32,799 bases of DNA, from assembly GCA_001798595.1 (NCBI GenBank), contig MGSS01000053.1, positions 1 to 32,799 of the forward strand, given 5' to 3'. The translations under genes were made by a program, and so were the position numbers. Positions 7,532-15,394 of the stretch are shown one piece after another; within the stretch, counting starts at the first letter, position 1, and every line of letters begins with the position of its first letter. The notes under the pieces are model-generated. The model was not told the origin of the DNA. It saw nothing but the letters and a program-made list of their open reading frames with translations, and did no database searches. Source of the stretch: Deltaproteobacteria bacterium RIFCSPLOWO2_12_FULL_60_19 (lineage in GTDB: Bacteria; Desulfobacterota; Binatia; UBA9968).

Positions 7532-8401
7532 ATGGGCAACCACGCGCTGCCGGGACTGCCGCTTTTGGGGCAAGGAAAGGTCAGAGACATTTACGATTTC
7601 GGCGATCGTCTGCTGATGGTCGCCTCGGACCGCATCTCCTGCTTCGACGTGGTGCTCCCGACCGAGATCCCCGACAAAGGGAAGGTTTTGACGGCGCTCT
7701 CGCTTTACTGGTTCAAGGTGATGGAGGACCTCGTCCCCCACCATTTGATCACCACCGACGTCGCCCAATTTCCCGCCGCATGCCGGCCTTACCGCAAGGA
7801 GTTGCAAGGCCGCAGCATGCTGGTGAAAAAGGCGAAGCCGGCGCCGGTCGAGTGCATCGTGCGCGGCTATCTTGTCGGTTCCGGCTGGAAAGATTATCAA
7901 AAGACCGGGGCGGTCTGCGGCATCGCGCTGCCGAAGGGGTTAGTGGACGCGTCGCGTCTCGACGAGCCGGTCTTCACGCCTTCGACTAAAGCGCCCGTGG
8001 GAAAGCACGACATCAACATTACTTTTCAGCAGATGGTCGATCAGGTCGGGAGGCAAATGGCGGAGCAGTTGCGCGATCTGAGCATCGCCGTCTACAAGCG
8101 GGCCCGCGGGATCGGCGAGAAAAAAGGAATCATCATCGCCGACACGAAATTCGAGTTCGGCGTGTTCGACGGCAAGCTGATCCTGATCGACGAGGTGCTG
8201 ACGCCCGACTCTTCGCGCTTCTGGCCTAAGGAAGGATACCGGCCGGGAACGTCACCGGAGAGTTTCGACAAGCAATACGTCCGGGACTATCTCATAAGCA
8301 GCAACTGGGACCCGAACAACCCCCCTACCCTGCCCGCTGAGGTCGTCCGCAAGACTCAGGAAAAATACGCCGAAGCGCTGCGCCGGCTGACATCAAATTA
8401 G
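7532..8401 (+). CDS. purC: SAICAR synthase (phosphoribosylaminoimidazole-succinocarboxamide synthase)
   Basis: 289 aa. Catalyses ATP-dependent joining of CAIR and aspartate in de novo purine synthesis. Signature segments are 'GQGKVRDIYDFGDRLLMVASDRISCFDVVLPTEIPDKG' at the N-terminus, 'RGYLVGSGWKDYQKTG', 'IADTKFEFG' and 'DEVLTPDSSRFWP'. The longer (~290-300 aa) form resembles yeast Ade1-type enzymes. The frame is open 90 nt further upstream inside ubiD, but MGNHALPGLPLLGQGKVRDIY is the natural start, with AGGGAT just upstream. It is the last plus-strand gene before the minus-strand accessory block. Confidence 0.95.
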   Translation: MGNHALPGLPLLGQGKVRDIYDFGDRLLMVASDRISCFDVVLPTEIPDKGKVLTALSLYWFKVMEDLVPHHLITTDVAQFPAACRPYRKELQGRSMLVKKAKPAPVECIVRGYLVGSGWKDYQKTGAVCGIALPKGLVDASRLDEPVFTPSTKAPVGKHDINITFQQMVDQVGRQMAEQLRDLSIAVYKRARGIGEKKGIIIADTKFEFGVFDGKLILIDEVLTPDSSRFWPKEGYRPGTSPESFDKQYVRDYLISSNWDPNNPPTLPAEVVRKTQEKYAEALRRLTSN

Positions 8402-8491
8402 CGGAGACGTTATAGGGTGAGCCGCCGATGAGCTAGCCTGCCCATGGGGCTTTAATGCGGCGATGAACTCTTCGTAGTCTCGGGACGCCAT
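8393..8491 (-). pseudogene. Possible truncated nucleotidyltransferase (DUF6036-like) start
   Basis: The 32-codon frame opens with MASRDYEEFIAALKPHG after an AGGAG site 4 nt upstream. The first 17 residues fit the N-terminal helix of minimal nucleotidyltransferases ('DF.EFI.LL..HGV.YL..GG'). The rest is lost at the junction with convergent purC. A short segment in the next frame reads LIGGSPY, as if a frameshift preceded the cut. Evidence is short and suggestive only. Confidence 0.3.
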
Positions 8492-8669
8492 TGTCTCCTC
8501 GCGTCTTCAGACAACTTTCAAGGGCAGAACCTACAACCTCGACGCGCTCCTCGGGAGTGAGCCTTTCGTACCAAAAGCGGAAGTCTGCCTCCTCCGCTTC
8601 TTTCCATTCCACTTTCGCCACGGTCCAGATCCTGCCCTGGCGAGCAATCACTTGTCTACGCTTAACCAT
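8433..8669 (-). CDS. Small hypothetical protein (78 aa), accessory
   Basis: Unrecognised by name. The middle 'VEWKEAEEADFRFWYERLTPEERVEVV' resembles a class of small proteins (pattern 'EAD..FW..LTPEERVE') that often precede DUF6036-type nucleotidyltransferase genes. The end overlaps another frame starting with ATG at 8491 after GAGGAG, reading MASRDYEEFIAALKPHG. That looks like the N-terminus of such a nucleotidyltransferase but stops after 32 codons at 8393, inside the end of purC. The pair may therefore be a two-gene module whose second gene has been cut short. Confidence 0.5.
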   Translation of the reverse strand: MVKRRQVIARQGRIWTVAKVEWKEAEEADFRFWYERLTPEERVEVVGSALESCLKTRGDNGVPRLRRVHRRIKAPWAG

Positions 8670-8707
8670 TGTGTCGTACTAAGGATACCGCATTTCGCTG
8701 GATTCGG

Positions 8708-9241
8708 CTAACGCTCAGGTGGCCGATTTGTTACCTCTCTTAAGACCCTGGATACAAATCGCCCCGCGGATTTCAGGTTGTGCCCATGCGGGATGTGGAT
8801 GAAGCCGAAGCGTGCAGCCGGGTCATGATGCTTCAGGTAATCGAGGATGACATACATCGAAAAGTTGCAGACGTAGTCGCCGGCGTCGTGAGAAATCTTC
8901 GCCCGTTTGCCGAGGCTTGACTTTCCGAGCATCAAAGTCGTCGGAAGCCACCTGGGTCCGCCGCGCACAATCGGCCGCGCCCTCTCCTGCTTGTCGTTCC
9001 GCTTCTTGTTCGCCGCCCGCTGCTCAACCCTTAACCGCCGCCCTCTCGAACACTGCCCTAGGCCGAGAATAACATCCGGGCGAAATCTCTTGACTACACT
9101 CGTGAACTGCTTTTTGTCGAAGCGAACCGGGAAGACGATCTTCTTGATGTTCCGCGAACGAGGAAGCTGTCTTACGACGCGCTGCGTGATGTTGTCTTCA
9201 AGCTGCTTGTACGGGCCGAAGCCGTAAACGAGGACGCGCAT
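8708..9241 (-). CDS. Pyrrolidone-carboxyl-peptidase-like protein (C15 family)
   Basis: 177 aa, somewhat shorter than typical Pcp (~200-215). Pcp removes N-terminal pyroglutamate. All three catalytic positions can be matched: the N-terminal 'VYGFGPYKQLEDN' (family GFGPF...N), E73 in 'RRLRVEQRAAN' (family ERVA.N), C125 in 'DAGDYVCNFSMY' (family AG.Y.CN...Y) and H149 in 'FGFIHIPH'. The Cys-His spacing of 24 equals that of characterised Pcp (C144/H168). The Glu-Cys distance is about 11 residues shorter. The stop lies in GCGTTAGCC, resembling an integron attC end. It starts 16 nt after the previous accessory gene. Confidence 0.75.
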   Translation of the reverse strand: MRVLVYGFGPYKQLEDNITQRVVRQLPRSRNIKKIVFPVRFDKKQFTSVVKRFRPDVILGLGQCSRGRRLRVEQRAANKKRNDKQERARPIVRGGPRWLPTTLMLGKSSLGKRAKISHDAGDYVCNFSMYVILDYLKHHDPAARFGFIHIPHGHNLKSAGRFVSRVLREVTNRPPER

Positions 9242-9256
9242 AGAGGTGGATCGCCG

Positions 9257-9493
9257 TTATCCCGAAAAGTTCAAAAGCAATTCAGCGAGCTTTTTCCCCA
9301 GTCTCGGAGAAAACAAGCCGACGAGAGCGCCGACAAGTGCGCCAATCGCCGCTCCAACAAAAATATTGTGAAGCCCGAACATCGAGCCGGTCAGGATCAT
9401 AGCCAAAATCAGCACCAGTACTCCGGCCAAGGCGCCGCCAAACAAACCGCCGAAGGCTCCGAACAATCGAATCACAAGAAATGGGTCTTTCAC
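9257..9493 (-). CDS. Small glycine-rich membrane protein (2 TM segments)
   Basis: 78 aa from a GTG directly after the attC end. Two hydrophobic glycine-rich segments are visible: 'FGAFGGLFGGALAGVLVLILAMILTG' (~10-36) and 'IFVGAAIGALVGALVGLF' (~42-60), followed by a short cytoplasmic-like 'SPRLGKKLAELLLNFSG'. The frame remains open upstream to 9655. That extra part is just the attC sequence in translation plus the previous cassette, so it is rejected. Function unknown; small GxxxG-rich two-pass proteins are frequent integron cassette products. The stop TAA sits in GGATAACGGCG, resembling a shortened attC start. Confidence 0.6.
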   Translation of the reverse strand: MKDPFLVIRLFGAFGGLFGGALAGVLVLILAMILTGSMFGLHNIFVGAAIGALVGALVGLFSPRLGKKLAELLLNFSG

Positions 9494-9593
9494 GATAACG
9501 GTTCTGGCGCTCAGCCGCGAGCGGCGCGAGAGTACTTCCCGTTCAGCCGCTACCGATGCGCGCCGCTCGTCGGTCTGCAGCGCCGTGTTATGT
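9493..9593 (-). other. Integron attC site (101 bp)
   Basis: Read on the minus strand, it starts ACATAAC (R''-like) and ends GTTATCG (R'-like). Between them 9559-9584 pairs with 9506-9528. All 23 bases of the shorter arm find partners, while the longer arm has three extra unpaired bases (G, A, A). This is the textbook attC pattern of extrahelical bases on a long imperfect stem, here with a 30-nt loop. The stop codon of the upstream gene (9588-9590) is embedded in the first core site and the next gene begins at the other end, exactly as in gene cassettes. Confidence 0.85.
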
Positions 9594-9992
9594 GCCGGCG
9601 GTCTTGGCGTGCTTGCCCGGAATTTCGGGAAGAAAGTGAAGTTCTTCTCCGTCACACGCAGCGAGCAGCCATGCTTTCGAGACCCTCTCGGTCGCTCTCT
9701 TGAGTCGGGTGATTTCCATCGCCGTCAAACCACCAGCGCCGGCTTTGAGTTGTACCAACTTGATCTCGATTGCATCAGCGTCGCCGGGTTTTATACGAAC
9801 CATGAGGGCGTCAACAATGCCGGTTCTCGGTGCACCACTTTCTCCTTCGAAGAATACGACCTTCCAGCCGTTGGAACGACACCATTGATTCAGCGCAATC
9901 TTACTCGCTCTCTCCGTCTTCCCGGCCCGATATCGCGCGCTACGCCGAGTTTCCCACGCCTTCTTCGCGGCTTCGCTTTTTCGATCCTGCAT
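9588..9992 (-). CDS. PD-(D/E)XK nuclease-like cassette protein
   Basis: 134 aa from the ATG preceded by GAGGAG. The centre reads 'GIVDALMVRI' then 'DADAIEIKLVQLKAG'. The D...(10-20 residues)...E-x-K arrangement is the active-site pattern of the PD-(D/E)XK nuclease fold, here D~64 and E-I-K~78-80, with a following Q typical of the fold. The basic N-terminus (AKKAWETRRSARYRAGKTERA) could bind nucleic acid. Restriction/repair nucleases and VRR-NUC-like proteins share the motif; the specific role is unknown. It forms one cassette with the attC site that contains its stop codon. Confidence 0.6.
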   Translation of the reverse strand: MQDRKSEAAKKAWETRRSARYRAGKTERASKIALNQWCRSNGWKVVFFEGESGAPRTGIVDALMVRIKPGDADAIEIKLVQLKAGAGGLTAMEITRLKRATERVSKAWLLAACDGEELHFLPEIPGKHAKTAGT

Positions 9993-10034
9993 TGGATTCT
10001 CCTCAACAATCACCACTCATGTTTCGGTGCGTGC

Positions 10035-10122
10035 GCATAACGCCGGGCATCAGGCGTGGCTGGAAACGGGAGCGAGGCACAAGCGGAGACTGGAGGGCGT
10101 CGCCTGCACGCCTTGGTTAGAC
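10035..10122 (-). other. Integron attC site (88 bp)
   Basis: Read on the minus strand, it begins GTCTAAC (a perfect RYYYAAC core, 10116-10122) and ends GTTATGC (10035-10041). Inner arms AAGGC..GCAGGCG and CGCCTGATGCC pair imperfectly (GGC and CAGGCG blocks with mismatched bases between). The stop codon of the 264-aa upstream gene is TAA at 10117-10119, inside the first core. The next cassette gene starts about 45 nt after the far end. Size and geometry match attC; the stem is less perfect than that at 9493-9593. Confidence 0.75.
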
Positions 10123-10911
10123 CGCTTTCACTTCGCCCGTCTCGATATTGACTTGACCCATGTGAGTCCACGAAAAGCCGCGCCGCGCATGCCACACAGT
10201 GTGCCATGCACCGTCTCCGGCCCACGTCGCCACCCAGACATGCGTAATCTCAGACGGTAACTTCGGCCCCGTAGCGGGCGGAGCCTCCTCTCTCATTGCT
10301 ACCCAGACGACGTGTCTAGTGTGAGCCACATAAACAAAGAGATGCTTCTCCAACCCTGCCGCAGCACTCAGCTTACGCTTGTTATCCGCCTTGAGTGCCT
10401 CGGTCTCTACAGCCTCGTTCACGAGCGCTGGGGCGACCAGCCCTCCATCTCCCGGCATCGCGACCCCAATGCCTGGCGATTTCCAGCTGACGACGCTACC
10501 GTATTCTATCCGCAATTCCTGGAGAATCGCGAAGACCGCCGGAGACTGTGCTGAGTCGGTGAAGGCGTTGAACTGTCCTCGTCCCTCGGCCTCAATTGCC
10601 GCCAAACAGCTGTCAACGCGTGAGCGAATCTTGTTGATGTTGGCATGGCGTATCGGGTGGACATACCAGTCATGCTTGCAGTGGACCCTAGGAACGAACG
10701 ATCTTCCTCGGCGTGAGCTTAGGATCGCCGCCCGAGTTGCCTCCGCAGCCTCATCCGTAGACACTGTGACCTCGAGCGGAACCCTCGTTCCCGTGAGGTA
10801 CTCAAGAACAAAATCGTGCTCCCCCAATGACTGGCTTTCGCGGTAATGCATTCTGGCGCCGGGAATCAGATTCTCGACGATTCTTTTCGCGGCAGCCTCA
10901 GCTTTGTCCAT
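10117..10911 (-). CDS. Cassette protein of unknown function (264 aa)
   Basis: Not recognised. The N-terminal part (~1-60) has 'GEHDFVLEY' followed by 'TRVPLEVTVSTDE', a D...E-V-T spacing that could be a degenerate PD-(D/E)XK-type core. A histidine/tryptophan-rich patch 'VHCKHDWYVHPIRH' follows at about 75-90. The C-terminal third, 'HLFVYVAHTRHVVWVAMRE' and 'THVWVATWAGDGAWHTVWHARRGFSW', is rich in Trp and beta-strand-like. No signal peptide or membrane segment. Its stop codon lies inside an attC core site, so it is a gene cassette. Nuclease function is only a guess. Confidence 0.65.
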   Translation of the reverse strand: MDKAEAAAKRIVENLIPGARMHYRESQSLGEHDFVLEYLTGTRVPLEVTVSTDEAAEATRAAILSSRRGRSFVPRVHCKHDWYVHPIRHANINKIRSRVDSCLAAIEAEGRGQFNAFTDSAQSPAVFAILQELRIEYGSVVSWKSPGIGVAMPGDGGLVAPALVNEAVETEALKADNKRKLSAAAGLEKHLFVYVAHTRHVVWVAMREEAPPATGPKLPSEITHVWVATWAGDGAWHTVWHARRGFSWTHMGQVNIETGEVKAV

Positions 10912-11325
10912 ACCCGCTTCCTTATTACGAGGCGGTCAACTATTATACTGCCAACAGGTTCGCGGTATATCACCGTCATCTCTTTAGTCGGATCAGAACC
11001 AGAATTAGCCGCAATATTGGTTACTTGACCTCTCGTTTTCAAGCCCGCCTTTCGGTGAGACAAACTGCGCCACTGGCGGTCTATCCAGAGGGCAGCCGGC
11101 GGTATATCCAGGCTAACAAACCGCTGGATGAAAGGTCTCGATAGAACCGGTTTGATTGATGCAGCATGTGACCAGACAAGGCCCAGACGTGGTCACTCTT
11201 TCGGAAGCGACATAGATCAAGGCGATAGGGCCTCAACCACGGCCTTGGGATTGGAGGCGGCGACTCGAAGCAAGGCCTGAGCGGGACCGTCCGGTCGGCG
11301 GCGCCCCTGTTCCCAATGAGGATCG
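10912..11325. other. Gene-poor stretch between two accessory modules
   Basis: No reliable gene. It includes an inverted repeat CAAACCG (11116-11122)/CGGTTTG (about 45 nt span to 11155) with GTTAGCC on the minus strand at 11111-11117, which looks like a short or decayed attC. A short minus-strand frame (to 11063) runs into the start of the 264-aa gene but has no family resemblance. Confidence 0.4.
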
Positions 11326-11643
11326 CTATCCGTTGGCACCACGCGCGTTTCGCCGTCGCTTCGAGCGGCTCGTTAGAGACCGCGCCGACCGTGCAGGCGC
11401 CGGTGCGCCGCGCAGTAAGCCCTCCGTGCTGAGATCCTCGTCAAGATCCGGCCAGTGGATGCCGTAACCGGCGGCGCACACCTTCCAATTCGATCGCTGT
11501 TTCGGCGTCCCGCCATGCAATCTCGGATACCAAACCAGGGGCACGGAGATGGTCCGACCGTCCATTAGATCGACCATCAACGTGTCTTCCGAAACACGCA
11601 CATCCCGCACCCTCTCGTCAGCGCTTAGCGCTAATATGCCCAT
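11326..11643 (-). CDS. DUF2442 domain protein
   Basis: 105 aa. 'DVRVSEDTLMVDLMDGRTISVPLVWYPRL' then 'GTPKQRSNWKV', 'GIHWPDLDEDLSTEGLLRG' is the DUF2442 signature ('F....L.V.L.DGR.I..PL.W.PRL..AT...R..W.......I.WP.LDEDIS...LL.G'). These small proteins are usually paired with DUF4160, as here, and are often suspected to be toxin-antitoxin-like. The normal family end is near 'LLRGAPAP'; about 16 further basic residues follow, because the stop lies beyond a CTCTAAC core-like sequence (11372-11378). It overlaps the DUF4160 gene by 26 nt. Confidence 0.82.
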   Translation of the reverse strand: MGILALSADERVRDVRVSEDTLMVDLMDGRTISVPLVWYPRLHGGTPKQRSNWKVCAAGYGIHWPDLDEDLSTEGLLRGAPAPARSARSLTSRSKRRRNARGANG

Positions 11644-11860
11644 GCCATGCCTCCAAAAGTTGTTTTTGATTCTCTTCGATCAAGGCTCTGATCCTCCGCA
11701 GTTCTCTCGGCGGATACCCAAAATTCCGCGCGAGTGCCAAGGGTTCAAGCCAGAACTTTGCCGACAGATCGTCTCGGTCAACGTGTACATGAGCAGGCTC
11801 GTTCGGCTCGTGACTGAAGAAATAGACGCGGTACGGACCGCTCCTCAAGACCGTTGGCAC
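11618..11860 (-). CDS. DUF4160 domain protein
   Basis: 80 aa from a GTG start. 'PTVLRSGPYRVYFFSHEPNEPAHVHVDRDD' is the DUF4160 hallmark ('P.(I)...G.(R).(F)FYS.E..EPPHVHV.....AKFWL'), followed by 'AKFWLEPLALARNFGYPPRELRRI' and a C-terminal helix 'IEENQKQLLEAWHGHI'. It is the first gene of the DUF4160-DUF2442 pair. The precise function of the family is unknown; genomic pairing suggests an antitoxin/toxin-like module. It begins about 30 nt after a GTTAGCC core-like sequence. Confidence 0.82.
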   Translation of the reverse strand: MPTVLRSGPYRVYFFSHEPNEPAHVHVDRDDLSAKFWLEPLALARNFGYPPRELRRIRALIEENQKQLLEAWHGHISAKR

Positions 11861-12010
11861 CGTGGTATCCTACCACATGCGTTGTGTGTCGGCTAACTAC
11901 CAAGGGTTTTGCGGCAAACCTGTCCGCAGATCACGCTCTGTGCTTCGATTCTTGGCGGTGGCGGCTCAAGTCCGCTCTTGGCCCTTCTGAAAAGAGTAAG
12001 CGAAGGAAAA

Positions 12011-12138
12011 CTACCGCTCGACTTTGACGCCGGCCTGCCGGAGAACGGAGCGCATCAGCGCGATCTGTTCGTCGAAGAACGGCGCCATGTCGTGGCTTTT
12101 GAGGAAGACGTGGTCGATCCGGTCGTCCCGGATCTCGC

Positions 12139-12139
<1 letters not shown>
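12011..12139 (-). other. Open, coding-like frame after thiC without a usual start
   Basis: Directly after the thiC stop, a minus-strand frame reads [18 protein letters not shown] then MAPFFDEQIALMRSVLRQAG and stops at 12011-12013. Codon use looks like that of the neighbours, but upstream there is no ATG/GTG/TTG in frame before a stop inside thiC. The only ATG gives a 25-residue peptide. It could be the remnant C-terminus of a lost gene, or a micro-ORF. I do not recognise it. Confidence 0.25.
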
Positions 12140-14094
<1,955 letters not shown>

Positions 14095-14664
14095 CTAGAC
14101 GCGCCGGTATCGGCTCACGTATTCTTCGTAGAGCTTTTCTTTCCCTTTGGCTTCCAGTTCTTCAGAGCGCTCGGTCAAAATCGTTTTATCTTCGACAAAA
14201 TCCTTGCGCGAAAATCCCAGATTGCCGGGATGGGTCCCGGTGTCCATGCGGATGGCGTCGCACGGACAGGCCTCGACACAGAAACCGCAGTAGATGCAGC
14301 GCAGCGTGTCGATCTCGTAGCGCAGGGGAAATTTCTCCACCGGATTATCGGGGTATTCCCCGGCCTGGATGTAAATGCACTCCGCCGGACAGGCGGTGGC
14401 GCAGAGAAAACATGCGGTGCAGCGGATGCTCCCGTCGTCTTTGAGCGTCAAGCGATGGCGGCCGCGAAACGTTTCCGGGTAAGGAATTCTTTGCTCTGGA
14501 TACTGGACGGTCATTGCCGCCTGAAGGCTGTTCGCCAGACCCAACAGATGCAAGGTGTGAATAAAAAGATTGCGCCAGAAGCGGAAACCCGTGACCCATA
14601 GACCGCGGAGGACCTCCGGAAAATAGAGCTTTTCCCAAACACCCATTTTTTCGATTCTTTGCAT
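14095..14664 (-). CDS. nuoI: NADH-quinone oxidoreductase subunit I (two 4Fe-4S ferredoxin domains)
   Basis: 189 aa. The peripheral-arm subunit of complex I relays electrons through clusters N6a/N6b toward quinone. Two complete 4Fe-4S motifs are seen: C82-x2-C85-x2-C88-x3-C92 and C123-x2-C126-x2-C129-x3-C133. The 'YPEQRIPYPETFRGRHRL' entry is typical of NuoI, and the N-terminus carries an amphipathic membrane-facing helix. No other nuo genes are adjacent, so this is a stand-alone copy: a dispersed subunit or an extra paralogue of one in a full nuo cluster elsewhere. It lies upstream of thiC and likely is co-transcribed with it. Confidence 0.9.
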   Translation of the reverse strand: MQRIEKMGVWEKLYFPEVLRGLWVTGFRFWRNLFIHTLHLLGLANSLQAAMTVQYPEQRIPYPETFRGRHRLTLKDDGSIRCTACFLCATACPAECIYIQAGEYPDNPVEKFPLRYEIDTLRCIYCGFCVEACPCDAIRMDTGTHPGNLGFSRKDFVEDKTILTERSEELEAKGKEKLYEEYVSRYRRV

Positions 14665-14703
14665 TCTCTTTCCGGCAGGCGCTGCAAGCGACTCGCTGAT
14701 TGA

Positions 14704-14731
14704 TTTATAGAGGATTCGCCGGTTTTGTCAA
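14704..14731 (-). promoter_or_regulatory. Sigma-70-type promoter for nuoI-thiC
   Basis: On the minus strand TTGACA (14731-14726), 16 nt spacer, TATAAA (14709-14704): a consensus -35 and near-consensus -10. The -10 is about 40 nt upstream of the nuoI ATG. There is no terminator or riboswitch between it and the gene. Confidence 0.65.
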
Positions 14732-14755
14732 GAAAAGCGCAGCGTTGGCGCAGCC

Positions 14756-15292
14756 TTACTCCGAGTCATATTGAAGGATCGAATAGACGCCGCAAGGCTT
14801 GAGTTTTTCCCGGCCTTTGAGAAACGCCAGCTCGATGACAAAGGCGCATTCCACGACCTCGCCTCCGAGCTTGGAAACGAGTTCGATCGCCGCCGCAGCC
14901 GTTCCGCCGGTCGCGATCAGATCGTCCGCAATCAGCACCCGCGCTCGCGGCCTAAGGGCGTCGCGGTGCACCTCCAGCGTGTCCGAGCCGTATTCCAGCT
15001 CGTAACTCGCACGGTGCGTCTCGTACGGCAGTTTTCCCGGCTTGCGCACGATGCAGAATCCCGCTCCGAGCCGGTAAGCCAGAGCCGAGCCGATGATGAA
15101 GCCGCGCGACTCGATGCCCAGCACCATGTCCACGGACTGATTGCGATAGCGGTCGGCCAAAACGTCGATCGTCTTGCGAAACAGCGGTCCGTTGCCCAAC
15201 AGCGGAGTAATATCCTTGAAAATAATTCCTGGCTTGGGGAAATTCGGTATGTCCCGTATCGCGTTGCGAATCTCTGCTATCTCTTTTTCCAT
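14756..15292 (-). CDS. apt: Adenine phosphoribosyltransferase
   Basis: 178 aa, the normal size. Salvages adenine plus PRPP to AMP. Signature segments are 'IRDIPNFPKPGIIFKDITPLL' at the N-terminus, 'VLGIESRGFIIGSALAYRLGAGF', 'VRKPGKLPYET', 'LEVHRDAL' and the PRPP-binding 'VLIADDLIATGGTAAA'. The frame is open 36 nt further upstream, but MEKEIAEIRNAI is the family start. TATGAT, 12-17 nt upstream of the ATG, could serve as a -10, though no good -35 pairs with it. Confidence 0.95.
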   Translation of the reverse strand: MEKEIAEIRNAIRDIPNFPKPGIIFKDITPLLGNGPLFRKTIDVLADRYRNQSVDMVLGIESRGFIIGSALAYRLGAGFCIVRKPGKLPYETHRASYELEYGSDTLEVHRDALRPRARVLIADDLIATGGTAAAAIELVSKLGGEVVECAFVIELAFLKGREKLKPCGVYSILQYDSE

Positions 15293-15394
15293 GACCGTGC
15301 AGCTATCATAACCCGCTTTGATCGGCAAACCTCTTTGCGACTCCTCCGATCCCCAATTCCCAACCCCTAACCCCTAACGCCTTACCCCTGACCT
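15293..15394. repeat. Short C-rich tandem-like sequence between apt and MetE-like gene
   Basis: CCCCTAACCCCTAACGCCTTACCCC and similar variants of a CCCCTAA unit repeat over about 50 nt (roughly 15355-15405), partly inside the 3' end of the MetE-like gene. No gene or clear terminator. Confidence 0.35.

Noticed and set aside
9494-9655. N-terminal extension (about 54 aa) of the small membrane protein
   Set aside because: This stretch is the attC hairpin and part of the previous cassette in translation; a GTG right after the attC is the natural start.
10866-11063. 65-aa minus-strand frame overlapping the start of the 264-aa gene
   Set aside because: It overlaps the better gene by 45 nt, has no recognised motif and no clear need to exist.
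11891-11980. Complete attC upstream of the DUF4160 gene
   Set aside because: GTTAGCC is present and CCAAG/CTTGG can pair, but no second core (YAAC) was found. GGCTAAC also occurs inside the exonuclease gene near 20212, so the 7-mer alone is weak evidence.
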